Shown one piece after another: positions 1-8,213 of a stretch of 42,340 nucleotides of DNA. The position numbers were made by a program, and so were the translations under genes. Position 1 is the stretch's first letter. Every line of letters begins with the position of its first letter. The notes below the pieces were generated by a model that saw only the letters and a program-made list of their open reading frames with translations, was not told the DNA's origin and ran no database searches. The stretch is from Muribaculaceae bacterium Isolate-013 (NCI) (lineage in GTDB: Bacteria > Bacteroidota > Bacteroidia > Bacteroidales > Muribaculaceae): contig SCEJ01000025.1 of the NCBI GenBank assembly GCA_004102785.1, positions 1 through 42,340 of the forward strand. The letters run 5' to 3'.

Positions 1-126
1 ACTTTTGTCCTTAGCTTCCTTTCGATTCTCCTCACGGTAGACACCGTTGCCTCGGACTATGTGCTTCCCGCTATCGGGGCGCGCTCGGGACTTTCACCCG
101 TTAGATTATGCCCATGTCGGGCGAAC
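1..126 (-). mobile_element. 5' end of a group IIC-type intron (partial, cut by window edge)
   Basis: Read on the minus strand, the sequence from 126 downward starts GTTCGCCCGACATGGG and continues with a GGGTGAAAGTCCCGAGC block and a GGAAGC block. This is the order seen in domain I of bacterial group II introns. From memory the start aligns closely with the Oceanobacillus iheyensis group IIC intron (GTGTGCCCGGCATGGG). The boundary lies 4 nt beyond the stem of the sdaA terminator (131-167), which is the insertion preference known for group IIC introns. Domains II-VI and the reverse transcriptase lie outside the window. The 5' end is inferred by alignment and could shift by a few bases. Confidence 0.8.
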
Positions 127-130
127 TATC

Positions 131-167
131 GAAAAAGCGCCCGGCCTGACTGGCCGGGCGCTTTTTC
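131..167 (-). terminator. Rho-independent terminator of sdaA
   Basis: There is a perfect 16-bp inverted repeat (131-146 with 152-167) around a 5-nt loop. The stem is GC-rich (GGCCGGGCGC on the minus strand) and its 3' arm ends in TTTTTC. It lies 24 nt after the sdaA stop codon and directly before the intron boundary, so it is probably also the intron's insertion target. Confidence 0.88.
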
Positions 168-190
168 TTTAGAGGTAGGGTCGATATTTG

Positions 191-1387
191 CTATTTGATT
201 ACGGCGAGACCACCCTGCGAGGTTTCCTTGTAGAGCGACGGAATATCATGGCCGGTCTGCTTCATCACCTCCACTATCCGGTCGAAATCAACAGAATGAC
301 GGCCGTCGGAGAAAGCCGCGTAGAGATTGGCGTCGAGGGCGCGGGCGGCAGCATAAGCGTTGCGCTCTATGCATGGAATCTGCACAAGGCCGCACACCGG
401 GTCGCACGTAAGCCCCAGATGATGCTCCAGCCCCATCTCCGCCGAGTATTCAATCTGGGCCGGAGTGCCGCCGAAAAGCTGCGAGGCTGCCGCAGCGGCC
501 ATGGCACAGGCCACTCCTACCTCACCCTGGCATCCTACCTCGGCTCCTGAAACAGAGGCATTGTGCTTGACTACATTGCCGAAGAGTCCGGCGGTGGCCA
601 GCGCTCTGAGTATCCTCTTTTCGGAAAACCCTTTTGAGGAGTGCAGATGATACAGCACCGCAGGCACAATGCCACACGAACCGCAGGTGGGAGCCGTGAC
701 GATTTCACCGCCGGAAGCATTCTCCTCGCTCACAGCCAGGGCATAGGCGTAAACAAGACCGCGCGATTTAAGCGACTGGCTGTAGCCGGCGGCGTGCACA
801 TAGTAGCTGACAGCCTTGCGGCGCACCCCGAGTCCGCCGGGAAGCACCCCTTCGGCCTCGATGCCGCGCTCTACGGCGGCCTTCATCACCCGCCATACCT
901 CAGCGAGATAATCCCATATTTCCGGGCCTTCGGTCTCCTCCACATATTCCCAGTAGGTCTTGCCGGTGCGCTCGCACCACTGCTGTATATCCTTGATTCT
1001 GCTCATCGAATATATTGACCGGGCCGGAGTGCGCGGCTCTCCGTCAAGCACTATGTCGCCGCCGCCCACCGAATAATATGTACGCGACACCGGCCCGCGG
1101 CCGTCGTCGAACTTAGCCTCGAAAGTCATCGCATTTGTGTGGAAAGGGAGCACCGTGTCAGGCTTCCACACTATCTCAGTGGGGAACAGCGGCTGCAGCT
1201 CGTCAAGAATCGCCTTGTCGGTGAGGTGTCCTTTGCCCGTGGCGGCCAGTGAGCCGAAAAGAGTTACCGTGCATGACGAGGCACCGGCAGCCTCGGCGGC
1301 AAATGCCAGGGCGGCCTTGCGCGGCCCCATGGTGTGGGATGAGGACGGCCCCAGCCCTATTTTGTAAAGTTGTCGTATAGATTCCAT
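191..1387 (-). CDS. sdaA: L-serine ammonia-lyase (iron-sulfur, single chain)
   Basis: Deaminates L-serine to pyruvate and ammonia in the cytoplasm. At 398 aa it matches single-chain iron-sulfur serine dehydratases. The family signature GLGPSSSHTMGP is near residue 12. Cysteines expected to hold the 4Fe-4S cluster lie in TAPTCGSCG, in a GCQGEVG segment and in the LTCDPVCGLVQIPC segment of the C-terminal half. The first 150 or so residues are the beta domain and the rest is the alpha (catalytic) domain. It follows ugd by 13 bp on the same strand and may be cotranscribed from the ugd promoter. It ends before a strong terminator and the intron. Identification is firm; which cysteines bind the cluster is inferred from the family. 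Confidence 0.95.
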   Translation of the reverse strand: MESIRQLYKIGLGPSSSHTMGPRKAALAFAAEAAGASSCTVTLFGSLAATGKGHLTDKAILDELQPLFPTEIVWKPDTVLPFHTNAMTFEAKFDDGRGPVSRTYYSVGGGDIVLDGEPRTPARSIYSMSRIKDIQQWCERTGKTYWEYVEETEGPEIWDYLAEVWRVMKAAVERGIEAEGVLPGGLGVRRKAVSYYVHAAGYSQSLKSRGLVYAYALAVSEENASGGEIVTAPTCGSCGIVPAVLYHLHSSKGFSEKRILRALATAGLFGNVVKHNASVSGAEVGCQGEVGVACAMAAAAASQLFGGTPAQIEYSAEMGLEHHLGLTCDPVCGLVQIPCIERNAYAAARALDANLYAAFSDGRHSVDFDRIVEVMKQTGHDIPSLYKETSQGGLAVIK

Positions 1388-1400
1388 AATTATGAGATGT

Positions 1401-2720
1401 TCAGCGGCCTATGCAATGGTATATTATACCCTGGGCGGCCATATCGTCGGCATCGTAGATATTGCGGCCGTCAATAACCAGCGGCCTGCGCATCGAGCGC
1501 GTGACAACACCCCATGAGGGGAGGCGGAACTGTTTCCATTCCGTCAGCAACAGCAGAGCGTCGGCTTCAAGCACGGCATCATACATATCCGAGGCATACT
1601 CCACCGCGTCGGCGAGACGGCGGCGGCACTCAGCCATGGCCACCGGGTCGAAGACCCTCACGGTGCATCCCGCCTCAAGCAGATGCGCCACAGTGACAAG
1701 CGAGGCGGCCTCGCGCATATCGTCGGTCTCGGGCTTGAAAGCCAGCCCCCATACGGCCACACGTTTGCCCCGCAGATTCTCCACCCCGCCGAATTCCCCG
1801 GCAAGCTTGCGGAATACCACCGATTTCTGACGCTCGTTGACCTCCTCCACCGCCTGGAGCACACGCATGTCGTATCCGTTGCGCCGGCCGGTCTGTATCA
1901 GAGCCTTCACATCCTTCGGGAAGCATGAACCTCCGTAGCCGCACCCGGGATAAAGGAACTTGGAGCCTATGCGCGAGTCGGCACCGATACCCTTCCGCAC
2001 CATATTCACATCCGCCCCCACAAGCTCGCATAGATTTGCAATATCGTTCATAAACGATATGCGGGTGGCAAGCATTGAATTGGCGGCATATTTGATCATC
2101 TCGGCCGAGGGTATATCCGTGAAGATTACCCGGAAATTATTCAACAGGAACGGCCGGTAAAGCCGGCTCATGGTTTTGCGCGCCTGCTCCGAATCGACTC
2201 CGACCACCACGCGGTCGGGACTCATGAAATCCTTTATCGCCGCGCCCTCCTTGAGGAACTCCGGATTGGAGGCCACATCGAAAGGCACCGCCACGCCACG
2301 CGCCTCAAGCTCGTCGAGCACGGCGCGGCGCACCTTGGCCGATGTGCCGACGGGCACGGTGGACTTTGTGACAAGGAGGGTATAACGCTTCACCGAGCGC
2401 CCGAACTCGCGCGCCACCTCAAGCACATACCGGAGGTCGGCCGAGCCATCCTCATCCGGGGGAGTGCCTACGGCGATAAACACCACCTCCACCCCGTCAA
2501 TCACCTCTTGAAGCGATGTGGCGAAGCCGAGGCGCCCCTCGCGGCTGTTGCGGCTCACAATCTCGTCAAGCCCGGGCTCATAGATAGGCACCTCGCCGCG
2601 GCGCAGTCGCTCTATCTTCTCCTTGTCTATATCTACGCAGGTAACATTGACGCCCATCTCGGCGAAGCAAGCTCCCGAAACGAGGCCCACATATCCCGTA
2701 CCCACTACTGCTATGTTCAT
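1401..2720 (-). CDS. ugd: UDP-glucose 6-dehydrogenase
   Basis: Oxidises UDP-glucose to UDP-glucuronate with two NAD+, supplying sugar precursors for capsule, exopolysaccharide or LPS. The start at 2720 gives MNIAVVGTGYVGLVSG, placing the Rossmann GxGxxG at the very N-terminus as usual. A GTG start at 2759 is possible, but it would lie upstream of the predicted transcription start near 2751. The NAD-binding domain covers about residues 1-190 and is followed by the central helical domain. The catalytic cysteine is C266 in GYGGSCFPKD, and the C-terminal UDP-binding domain starts near residue 310. Length 439 aa is normal. There is no glycan gene cluster around it; its only same-strand partner is sdaA. 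Confidence 0.95.
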   Translation of the reverse strand: MNIAVVGTGYVGLVSGACFAEMGVNVTCVDIDKEKIERLRRGEVPIYEPGLDEIVSRNSREGRLGFATSLQEVIDGVEVVFIAVGTPPDEDGSADLRYVLEVAREFGRSVKRYTLLVTKSTVPVGTSAKVRRAVLDELEARGVAVPFDVASNPEFLKEGAAIKDFMSPDRVVVGVDSEQARKTMSRLYRPFLLNNFRVIFTDIPSAEMIKYAANSMLATRISFMNDIANLCELVGADVNMVRKGIGADSRIGSKFLYPGCGYGGSCFPKDVKALIQTGRRNGYDMRVLQAVEEVNERQKSVVFRKLAGEFGGVENLRGKRVAVWGLAFKPETDDMREAASLVTVAHLLEAGCTVRVFDPVAMAECRRRLADAVEYASDMYDAVLEADALLLLTEWKQFRLPSWGVVTRSMRRPLVIDGRNIYDADDMAAQGIIYHCIGR

Positions 2721-2756
2721 ATTACCGGTTGTTATTGTAAATCCTGTTTTAAAAGG

Positions 2757-2788
2757 CAAATTTACCTATAAACGTTCATTTATCCAAA
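2757..2788 (-). promoter_or_regulatory. Bacteroidetes-type promoter for ugd-sdaA
   Basis: On the minus strand a TTTG (-33; plus 2785-2788) is followed after 20 nt by TAAATTTG (-7; plus 2757-2764). This matches the TTTG / TAnnTTTG consensus of the Bacteroidetes primary sigma factor. It predicts a start near 2751 and supports the ugd start codon at 2720. It is back to back with the rho promoter. Confidence 0.7.
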
Positions 2789-2824
2789 TCCTTGCCCGCG
2801 CTGTGCAACTTTTCGCCATTTAAA

Positions 2825-2856
2825 TTTGTTAGAAAAAAATGAAATGTGTAACTTTG
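2825..2856 (+). promoter_or_regulatory. Bacteroidetes-type promoter for rho
   Basis: TTTG at 2825-2828, a 20-nt spacer and an exact TAACTTTG at 2849-2856. Transcription should begin near 2862, leaving a leader of about 375 nt before the rho start codon. Confidence 0.75.
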
Positions 2857-2862
2857 CGCCAT

Positions 2863-3238
2863 CCGAAAAGGAAAACATCTCAAATCATGAGATGGCCGGC
2901 CACAGTCTCGCAGTAAATTTCCAGCGACACCAAACCGGATTAATCAACGGTACAAATCCGTTTATCGCGCATCATCACATTTCTGTCCATCACTGACAAC
3001 CTCTCTCCTCCCCACCATTTCAACCTTAGGTTTGTCAATCTTCCGGCAACCCGCTCTTTCCATGACTCACAAAGCCGCGTGATGATGCCGACCCGGACAG
3101 ACACCATTTTTATCCCTTACTATATTTCCCGTCAGACATTTCGCCGGAGCCACTGTGCCCGGAAAATATTTGTGTGCCGGATTGCATTGAAACAATGCCA
3201 CACGGCACCCCGACAGATGAATAACCTCCAGCTACCAT
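2863..3238 (+). promoter_or_regulatory. Long rho leader with C-rich, G-poor segment (candidate autoregulatory region)
   Basis: No gene is supported here. A hairpin with 7-bp arms (2876-2882 with 2888-2894, 5-nt loop) lies almost at the predicted 5' end. From 2971 to 3030 I count 24 C and only 4 G in 60 nt, on the coding strand, in a genome where genes are not G-poor. Unstructured C-rich, G-poor RNA is what Rho binds (rut sites), and rho is autoregulated by termination in its leader in E. coli. A second small hairpin (GCATTG/CAATGC, 3184-3198) lies before the gene. Autoregulation here is inference. Confidence 0.45.
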
Positions 3239-5281
3239 ATGTACAATATCTCGGAATTGGAAGAAATGGCCGATGAGCAGCTTAAAGCCGTCGCCGAGGA
3301 GATGGGCCTGAAAAAGGCCGATCCCGCCAAAAAAGAAGAACTCATTTACCGCATACTCGACCAGCAGGCCGTGGATCTTGCCACAGCCGCCCCCAACGAG
3401 GAGAAGAAGCGCCGCGGCCGCCGTGCGGCCGCCGCCGACCAGGCTGAAAGCCAGCCTAAAAAACGGGGTCGCAAACCAAAGGCACAGCAGCCGGAAGAAA
3501 CGCCTGAAACACCACAGGCGGAAGCCCCGGCAGCAGACCAGCCCAAAAAGCGCGGTCGCAAGCCAAAGGGGGAGGAGAACGCCACGGCGCAGGCCGCTGC
3601 TGAAAACACCCCTGAAAGCACTGAACCGCAGGCTCAGCCTAAAAAACGCGGCCGAAAGCCAAAGGCAGAGCAGACTGAAGCCCAGCAGCAGGCCATGCCT
3701 GAATCGCCGGCCGCGAATGCTGAAAACATGCTGCCGCAGCTCCCCATGCCCGAAATGCCCGGCCGCGACATATCCGCACCTGAAGCCGCCGAAACAGCGC
3801 CACAGCAGGAACCGCAGCAGGAGCAGCCACAGCGCAAAGGGGGCACATTCATCCGTCCGCAAAGCGCCCCGGGAGCTCCCCAGCAGCCGACGGCCATAAA
3901 AGGGCAGAGGGTTTTCGGCCGCAACGTCGACGAATCATTCGGCTCGTTCTTCCCCCGCATGGGCGGCAAGAGCTTCACACCCCGCTCGCCGCAGGAACGT
4001 GAACGCGCCGCCGTGCAGGCAGCCGCCGCCCCTGTAATTCTCCATGAACCCGGAGCAGTAAAAAACATCATCGAGCCGCGCAGCAAAAAGAATAAAAAGA
4101 AAGCCGACCGCCAGCAGCAGAAACAGCCGGCACTCTTCGCCGCCCCCTCATCATTCAACTTCGACGGCTTCCTGGAAGCTACCGGCGTGCTTGAGATACA
4201 GAAGGACGGCTACGGATTCCTCCGCTCGAGCGACTTCAACTATCTCCCCTCCCCCGACGACATCTCGGTGACACCCGCACAAATCAAGGCATTCAGCCTC
4301 AAGGCCGGAGATGTGGTCGACTGCACCATCGCCCCTCCCCGCGAAGGTGAGAAATACTTCCCCCTCACCGATGTTATCCGGGTGAACGGACGCACCCCGG
4401 AATATGTGCGCGACCGCGTGCCTTTCGAGCACCTCACCCCACTTTTCCCCCAGGAGAAATTCAACCTCACCGGCGGCCCGACAACCAACAACCTCTCCAC
4501 CCGCGTGGTCGATATGTTCGCGCCCATCGGCAAAGGGCAGCGCGCTCTCATCGTGGCACCCCCGAAAACCGGTAAGACTATCCTCCTTAAGGATATAGCC
4601 AACGCCATCGCCGAAAACCACCCTGAGGTCTACATCATGATTCTCCTCATTGACGAGCGCCCCGAGGAGGTGACCGACATGGCCCGCTCGGTCAACGCCG
4701 AAGTTATCGCCTCGACTTTCGACGAGCCCGCCGAGCGTCACGTGCAGATTGCAGGCATCGTGCTCGAAAAAGCCAAACGTATGGTTGAGTGCGGCCACGA
4801 CGTGGTAATCCTCCTTGACTCCATCACCCGCCTGGCCCGCGCCTACAACACGGCGCAGCCCGCTTCCGGCAAAATCCTCTCTGGCGGTGTCGACGCCAAT
4901 GCCCTCCAGAAGCCCAAGCGCTTCTTCGGCGCAGCACGAAAGATAGAGAACGGCGGCTCGCTCACCATCATAGCCACCGCACTCACCGAAACATCGTCGA
5001 AGATGGACGAGGTGATTTTCGAGGAATTCAAAGGCACCGGCAACATGGAGTTGCAGCTCGACCGCAAGCTCTCCAACAAGCGCATCTTCCCTGCCGTTGA
5101 CATCACAGCATCGTCGACCCGCCGCGACGACCTGCTGCTGCGCCCCGAAACTCTCAGCCGCATGTGGGTGCTCCGCCGGTACCTCTCCGACCGCACCTCC
5201 ATGGAAGCCATGGAATTCATCAAGGACCAGATGGAAAAAACCCGCGACAACGACGAGCTTCTCCGCTCCATGAACGGCTGA
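3239..5281 (+). CDS. rho: Transcription termination factor Rho with long disordered insert
   Basis: Hexameric RNA-dependent ATPase that ends transcription. At 680 aa it is about 260 residues longer than E. coli Rho. A Rho_N (SAP-like) domain covers residues 1-45. A low-complexity Ala/Pro/Glu/Gln/Lys region runs from about 46 to 305 and contains three copies of PKKRGRKPK (73-81, 102-110, 134-142) plus KKRRGRR (56-62), which resemble AT-hooks. The cold-shock-type RNA-binding domain (about 309-385) includes DGYGFLRS. The ATPase domain has Walker A PPKTGKT with K446 and Walker [11 protein letters not shown]. The Q-loop and R-loop segments look intact. Bacteroides Rho is known to carry a disordered region that drives phase separation. 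It is transcribed alone, with its own promoter, long leader and terminator. Confidence 0.97.
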   Translation: MYNISELEEMADEQLKAVAEEMGLKKADPAKKEELIYRILDQQAVDLATAAPNEEKKRRGRRAAAADQAESQPKKRGRKPKAQQPEETPETPQAEAPAADQPKKRGRKPKGEENATAQAAAENTPESTEPQAQPKKRGRKPKAEQTEAQQQAMPESPAANAENMLPQLPMPEMPGRDISAPEAAETAPQQEPQQEQPQRKGGTFIRPQSAPGAPQQPTAIKGQRVFGRNVDESFGSFFPRMGGKSFTPRSPQERERAAVQAAAAPVILHEPGAVKNIIEPRSKKNKKKADRQQQKQPALFAAPSSFNFDGFLEATGVLEIQKDGYGFLRSSDFNYLPSPDDISVTPAQIKAFSLKAGDVVDCTIAPPREGEKYFPLTDVIRVNGRTPEYVRDRVPFEHLTPLFPQEKFNLTGGPTTNNLSTRVVDMFAPIGKGQRALIVAPPKTGKTILLKDIANAIAENHPEVYIMILLIDERPEEVTDMARSVNAEVIASTFDEPAERHVQIAGIVLEKAKRMVECGHDVVILLDSITRLARAYNTAQPASGKILSGGVDANALQKPKRFFGAARKIENGGSLTIIATALTETSSKMDEVIFEEFKGTGNMELQLDRKLSNKRIFPAVDITASSTRRDDLLLRPETLSRMWVLRRYLSDRTSMEAMEFIKDQMEKTRDNDELLRSMNG

Positions 5282-5321
5282 CAGCCGGCCCGTTCCCAAC
5301 GATAAAAAACAGGCATACAAC

Positions 5322-5360
5322 AATATCCAAGTCTCTTCATACAGTAGGGACTTGGATATT
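5322..5360 (+). terminator. Terminator downstream of rho
   Basis: A 12-bp perfect inverted repeat (5322-5333 with 5349-5360; AATATCCAAGTC) is followed by ATTATTATTA. The stem is AT-rich and the U-run interrupted, so termination strength is uncertain. Confidence 0.5.
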
Positions 5361-5429
5361 ATTATTATACAGACCTGTGGGTAGCTGTGGGTCGCTGTCG
5401 GACGGGAGCGTATGAATGTATGCAAACAG

Positions 5430-5459
5430 AAGCGCTGTGCCAGTTATGGCACAGCGCTT
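5430..5459 (-). terminator. Terminator downstream of rpsO
   Basis: A perfect 13-bp stem (5430-5442 with 5447-5459; AAGCGCTGTGCCA) closes on a 4-nt loop. It lies 28 bp beyond the rpsO stop codon, and partly complementary flanking bases extend it. On the minus strand it is followed by CTGTTTGC rather than a clean U-run. Confidence 0.6.
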
Positions 5460-5487
5460 TGTCTGTTTCCGAAAAAGGTAATCCGGA

Positions 5488-5763
5488 TTATTTGCGGATA
5501 CCGAGCTCTTTCTGTGCGATGATGGCACGGTAGCGGGTGATATCCTTCTTGATCAGGTAGTCAAGGAGACGGCGACGCTTACCTACGAGAGCCTTAAGGG
5601 CACGAGCTGTGGTATGATCTTTGTGATTTGACTTGAGGTGGTTAGTCAAATGAGCGATACGGACCGAGAACAATGCAATCTGTGCTTCAGGCGAGCCAGT
5701 GTCAGTCTTACCCTTACCGTATTTCTCGAAGATCTCAATTTTTTCGTCAGAATTCAAATGCAT
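5488..5763 (-). CDS. rpsO: 30S ribosomal protein S15
   Basis: Binds 16S rRNA in the central domain early in small-subunit assembly. The 91-aa product has the normal family length and features, including GSPEAQIALFSVRI, the NHLKSNHKDH segment and GKRRRLLDYL. It is monocistronic: it has its own promoter (5873-5903), a leader of about 100 nt and a downstream hairpin. S15 represses its own translation in several bacteria, but I did not identify such an element in this leader. Confidence 0.97.
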   Translation of the reverse strand: MHLNSDEKIEIFEKYGKGKTDTGSPEAQIALFSVRIAHLTNHLKSNHKDHTTARALKALVGKRRRLLDYLIKKDITRYRAIIAQKELGIRK

Positions 5764-5872
5764 TCTTTCTGAGATTTAGAGTTGTGGATAAAATAATATG
5801 ATTAAGAAGAAACGCTGCGGTTCCGGCGTAGTTCCGGCGCAAGGCCACCGGGCCGCGTAAGTTTCAGCGGTG

Positions 5873-5903
5873 CAAAGTTACGAATATTTTGCCAACCTGC
5901 AAA
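5873..5903 (-). promoter_or_regulatory. Bacteroidetes-type promoter for rpsO
   Basis: On the minus strand, TTTG (plus 5900-5903), a 19-nt spacer and an exact TAACTTTG (plus 5873-5880). The predicted start is near 5866, about 100 nt upstream of the start codon. Confidence 0.75.
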
Positions 5904-5951
5904 ATTCCGGGCAGTAATTTCTCTGTAATCCAGGGAAAATCAGAGCCGGAA

Positions 5952-6290
5952 TCAGTCGCCCATGGAGAATTTATCCTTGGCGGGATTGCGGAAATGGATT
6001 TTACCCTCGATATACTCCTGGGTGGCGATGAGAACGGGCTTGGGGAGTTTTTCGTAATAGCGGGAGATTTCGATCTGCTCGCGGTTCTCGGTCACCTCCT
6101 CGAGGTTATCGTTGAGCGAGGCGAACTCCTGAAGTTTCTTGTCGAGGTCGTGCTTCATTTCGCCTGCAATCTGATTGGCGCGCTTGGCAATGATGGCTAC
6201 GGTCTCGTAAACATTTCCGGTGTCTTTGCAAAGATCCATCATATCGCGGGTAGCGGTATTCAGGGGAGCATTACTTTTCTTGTAATCCAT
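5952..6290 (-). CDS. rpoZ: DNA-directed RNA polymerase omega-like subunit (Bacteroidetes type)
   Basis: Small 112-aa protein matching the Bacteroidetes family annotated as RNA polymerase omega (RpoZ/Rpb6-like), which helps assemble and stabilise the polymerase. Recognisable features are MDYKKSNAP at the start, the TGNVYETVAIIAKRANQI helix typical of omega, and the conserved ISRYYEKLPKPVLIATQEY segment. It lies 58 bp after bamD on the same strand, an order I remember from other Bacteroidales, and is probably cotranscribed with it. It differs strongly from E. coli omega, so the name rests on family memory rather than a clear motif. Confidence 0.85.
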   Translation of the reverse strand: MDYKKSNAPLNTATRDMMDLCKDTGNVYETVAIIAKRANQIAGEMKHDLDKKLQEFASLNDNLEEVTENREQIEISRYYEKLPKPVLIATQEYIEGKIHFRNPAKDKFSMGD

Positions 6291-6348
6291 ATATGTTTTG
6301 AAAGTTTTTATCGTGAGTGGGGTTGTATGCTGACTGGCGGGCCGGGGC

Positions 6349-7167
6349 TTATTCCTTTACGTACTTGCGTGCGATTTTCAGGATATTGTCGGCCTCGGAG
6401 CGGCGGGGAGAGTCGGGGTAGTTGTTTATAAACGAGTAGTATTCGTCGACAACATCGCGGAATCGCTCGGCTTTTTTCTCATCAACCGAGAGGTTGGCCT
6501 CCTGATAGCGGGCCTTGAGCACGAGCATCTCGAGTTCCTCCTTATATTTTGAGTAGGGATATTCCTTGATGGCGTTTTTGGCGGTAATCACACAGCTCTG
6601 GTAGTTGTTGCCCATATAGGTGCCGAGGTTGTAATAAAGCTGGGCGTTCTGCAGCTCCTTGAGGGTTAGCTTGTCCTGAAGCTCGAAAATAGCATTCTGG
6701 GCAAGGGTGACTTTGTCGGAGCGCGGATAGTAGTCAAGGAATCCCTGAAGCTCTTCGATGGCTTTCAGAGTCTCCGACTGGTCGAGCTGCGCCTCGGGGG
6801 AGTCAAGGTAGTAGGCATATCCGGCATAATACCGGGCCATTTCAGCGTATTTCCCTTTGGGATACCGCTGATAGTAGGTTTTGAAATAGGCGGCGGCATC
6901 GGGATATTCCTTATTCTCATAATAGCTGAGCCCCAGCAGATAAAGCGATTCTTCAGCCTTGTCCGAGCCTTTGAAAACGGTAATCACGTCTTTAAGCAGC
7001 GTGTATGCCTGAACATAACGCTGCTGCTCGAAAGCGCGCTTGGCGAAATCGAACTTATAGTTGGCATCAGAGCTTTTCAGAGCTTTCTGATACTCGCCGC
7101 ATGAGGTGAAAGCCACGGCCATCACGCACACGAAAGCGGTGAGAATCAGCGAGATATATTTACGCAT
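6349..7167 (-). CDS. bamD: Outer membrane assembly lipoprotein BamD
   Basis: Part of the BAM complex that inserts beta-barrel proteins into the outer membrane; it sits on the periplasmic face as a lipoprotein. The start at 7167 gives a lipoprotein signal (MRKYISLILTAFVCVMAVAF then TSC, with the lipidated Cys near residue 24). A start at 7209 would lie upstream of the predicted transcription start. The mature part is a run of TPR-like helical repeats (YLLGLSYYENKEYPDAAAYF, YYQRYPKGKYAEMARYYAGY, YYPRSDKVTLA). At 272 aa it is typical. It is followed by rpoZ and preceded by an exact -7 box. Identification is strong. Confidence 0.92.
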   Translation of the reverse strand: MRKYISLILTAFVCVMAVAFTSCGEYQKALKSSDANYKFDFAKRAFEQQRYVQAYTLLKDVITVFKGSDKAEESLYLLGLSYYENKEYPDAAAYFKTYYQRYPKGKYAEMARYYAGYAYYLDSPEAQLDQSETLKAIEELQGFLDYYPRSDKVTLAQNAIFELQDKLTLKELQNAQLYYNLGTYMGNNYQSCVITAKNAIKEYPYSKYKEELEMLVLKARYQEANLSVDEKKAERFRDVVDEYYSFINNYPDSPRRSEADNILKIARKYVKE

Positions 7168-7213
7168 ACAATTGTAGCAGATTGCGGGGTGAATTATAAA
7201 ATCATTCAAGCCA

Positions 7214-7221
7214 CAAAGTTA
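7214..7221 (-). promoter_or_regulatory. -7 promoter element for bamD-rpoZ
   Basis: An exact TAACTTTG on the minus strand, about 47 nt upstream of the chosen bamD start. I found no TTTG at the usual -33 spacing. Confidence 0.55.
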
Positions 7222-7274
7222 GCAATTTTTCTGCAAACAGCGCTATGGGTTGTGTAAAAAATTGTTATGCAGAG

Positions 7275-8213
7275 TCACCGCTTGGTGAGGATGCCGTCGA
7301 CGAAAAGCAGAGAGATGCCGTCGGAGTAGGTCCAGCGCTCATATGCGGCCGACTGGTTGACACCGCGGTCAATCGAGGCAGGCACACCGAGAGCGGCGGT
7401 GACCTCGCGCCGGGTCATTCCGTCGTTGACACGTGAGTTGCGAATAGCCTCCCAGTTGGCATCGGTAGTCTCAGGATAATTGCGGCGAGGGTCGGTGATT
7501 GAGAACAGGGTATCGAACGAGCGTGTGGGGCTGCCGACATTCTGCGACATGAGCACACCGCTGGTGGCACCGTTCGACTCATCGACTATCGACACCATCG
7601 CGGCATAATCATCCGAGAACGGCATCACGCCGGTGATTTTCACCGGTATGAATTTGCGGCCACGCACGGTGTTGCCGTCGTCGGAGTACCACAGAGCGCT
7701 TTTCAGATAATAGGTATTGCCGACAAGGGCCCGGCGCATCGTGTCGATAACCGACTCCTCGATAAGGAACGGTATGCGGTAATACTCGGTTTTGCCAACC
7801 TCGGGAGCCACGCAAACAATAGTGTCGGACGGCATACGGAGGTTGCGCATAGCAATCTCTCGCGTAGGAGCTCCCGTGATGTCTATACCCTCGGAAAAAC
7901 CGAGTATCTCCAGAGTGTCGCCACGCTGTATTCCTGCCGCGCCGCGGAGCGCCCACGCCACTTTCTGGTCGGTGACAAAGAAGCGCTTGCCCGGCTTCCA
8001 GCCGGCATACTTCTCGGGGGTGAATGACTCGGCCATCTCCTGCTCCCGCGAGGCGACGGCATTCTGCTTCATCACCTCCTTATATGTAATTTCCGGGGTA
8101 GATTCAATGCCGGTGAAGCAACTCTGCATCACCGGCATTATCAGGAGACCGAGAAAGGCAAAACCGGCATGGCGGCAACACTTTATCGGCATAAATTTCA
8201 ACATCTCAATCAT
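7275..8213 (-). CDS. Lipoprotein of unknown function with BamE/SmpA-like C-terminus
   Basis: A 312-aa protein with a hydrophobic signal and a probable lipobox (LLIMPVMQSC), so likely lipid-anchored in the envelope. The middle (about residues 40-240) is beta-rich and I do not recognise it. The last 60 residues (WEAIRNSRVNDGMTRREVTA, then GVPASIDRGVNQSAAYERW and a strand ending ISLLFVDGILTKR) have the helix-helix-sheet pattern of BamE/SmpA-like domains; this is an inference from pattern. Its ATG overlaps the stop codon of the prolyl oligopeptidase gene (ATGA at 8210-8213), which implies translational coupling. Later starts at Met4 or Met8 are possible. No function can be assigned. Confidence 0.7.
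   Translation of the reverse strand: MIEMLKFMPIKCCRHAGFAFLGLLIMPVMQSCFTGIESTPEITYKEVMKQNAVASREQEMAESFTPEKYAGWKPGKRFFVTDQKVAWALRGAAGIQRGDTLEILGFSEGIDITGAPTREIAMRNLRMPSDTIVCVAPEVGKTEYYRIPFLIEESVIDTMRRALVGNTYYLKSALWYSDDGNTVRGRKFIPVKITGVMPFSDDYAAMVSIVDESNGATSGVLMSQNVGSPTRSFDTLFSITDPRRNYPETTDANWEAIRNSRVNDGMTRREVTAALGVPASIDRGVNQSAAYERWTYSDGISLLFVDGILTKR

Noticed and set aside
3079-3276. Possible leader peptide overlapping the rho start
   Set aside because: 65 codons with unremarkable composition and no visible ribosome-binding context; the leader is better explained as non-coding regulatory RNA.
3450-3670. Spaced DNA repeats that at first look like a short CRISPR or VNTR
   Set aside because: The repeats encode PKKRGRKPK in frame within rho, with synonymous differences between copies; they are protein repeats.
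4151-5425. A 424-codon open frame antisense to rho
   Set aside because: It mirrors rho codon by codon. Strong bias for C or G at third positions removes stops from the opposite frame. No signal, domain or promoter supports it.
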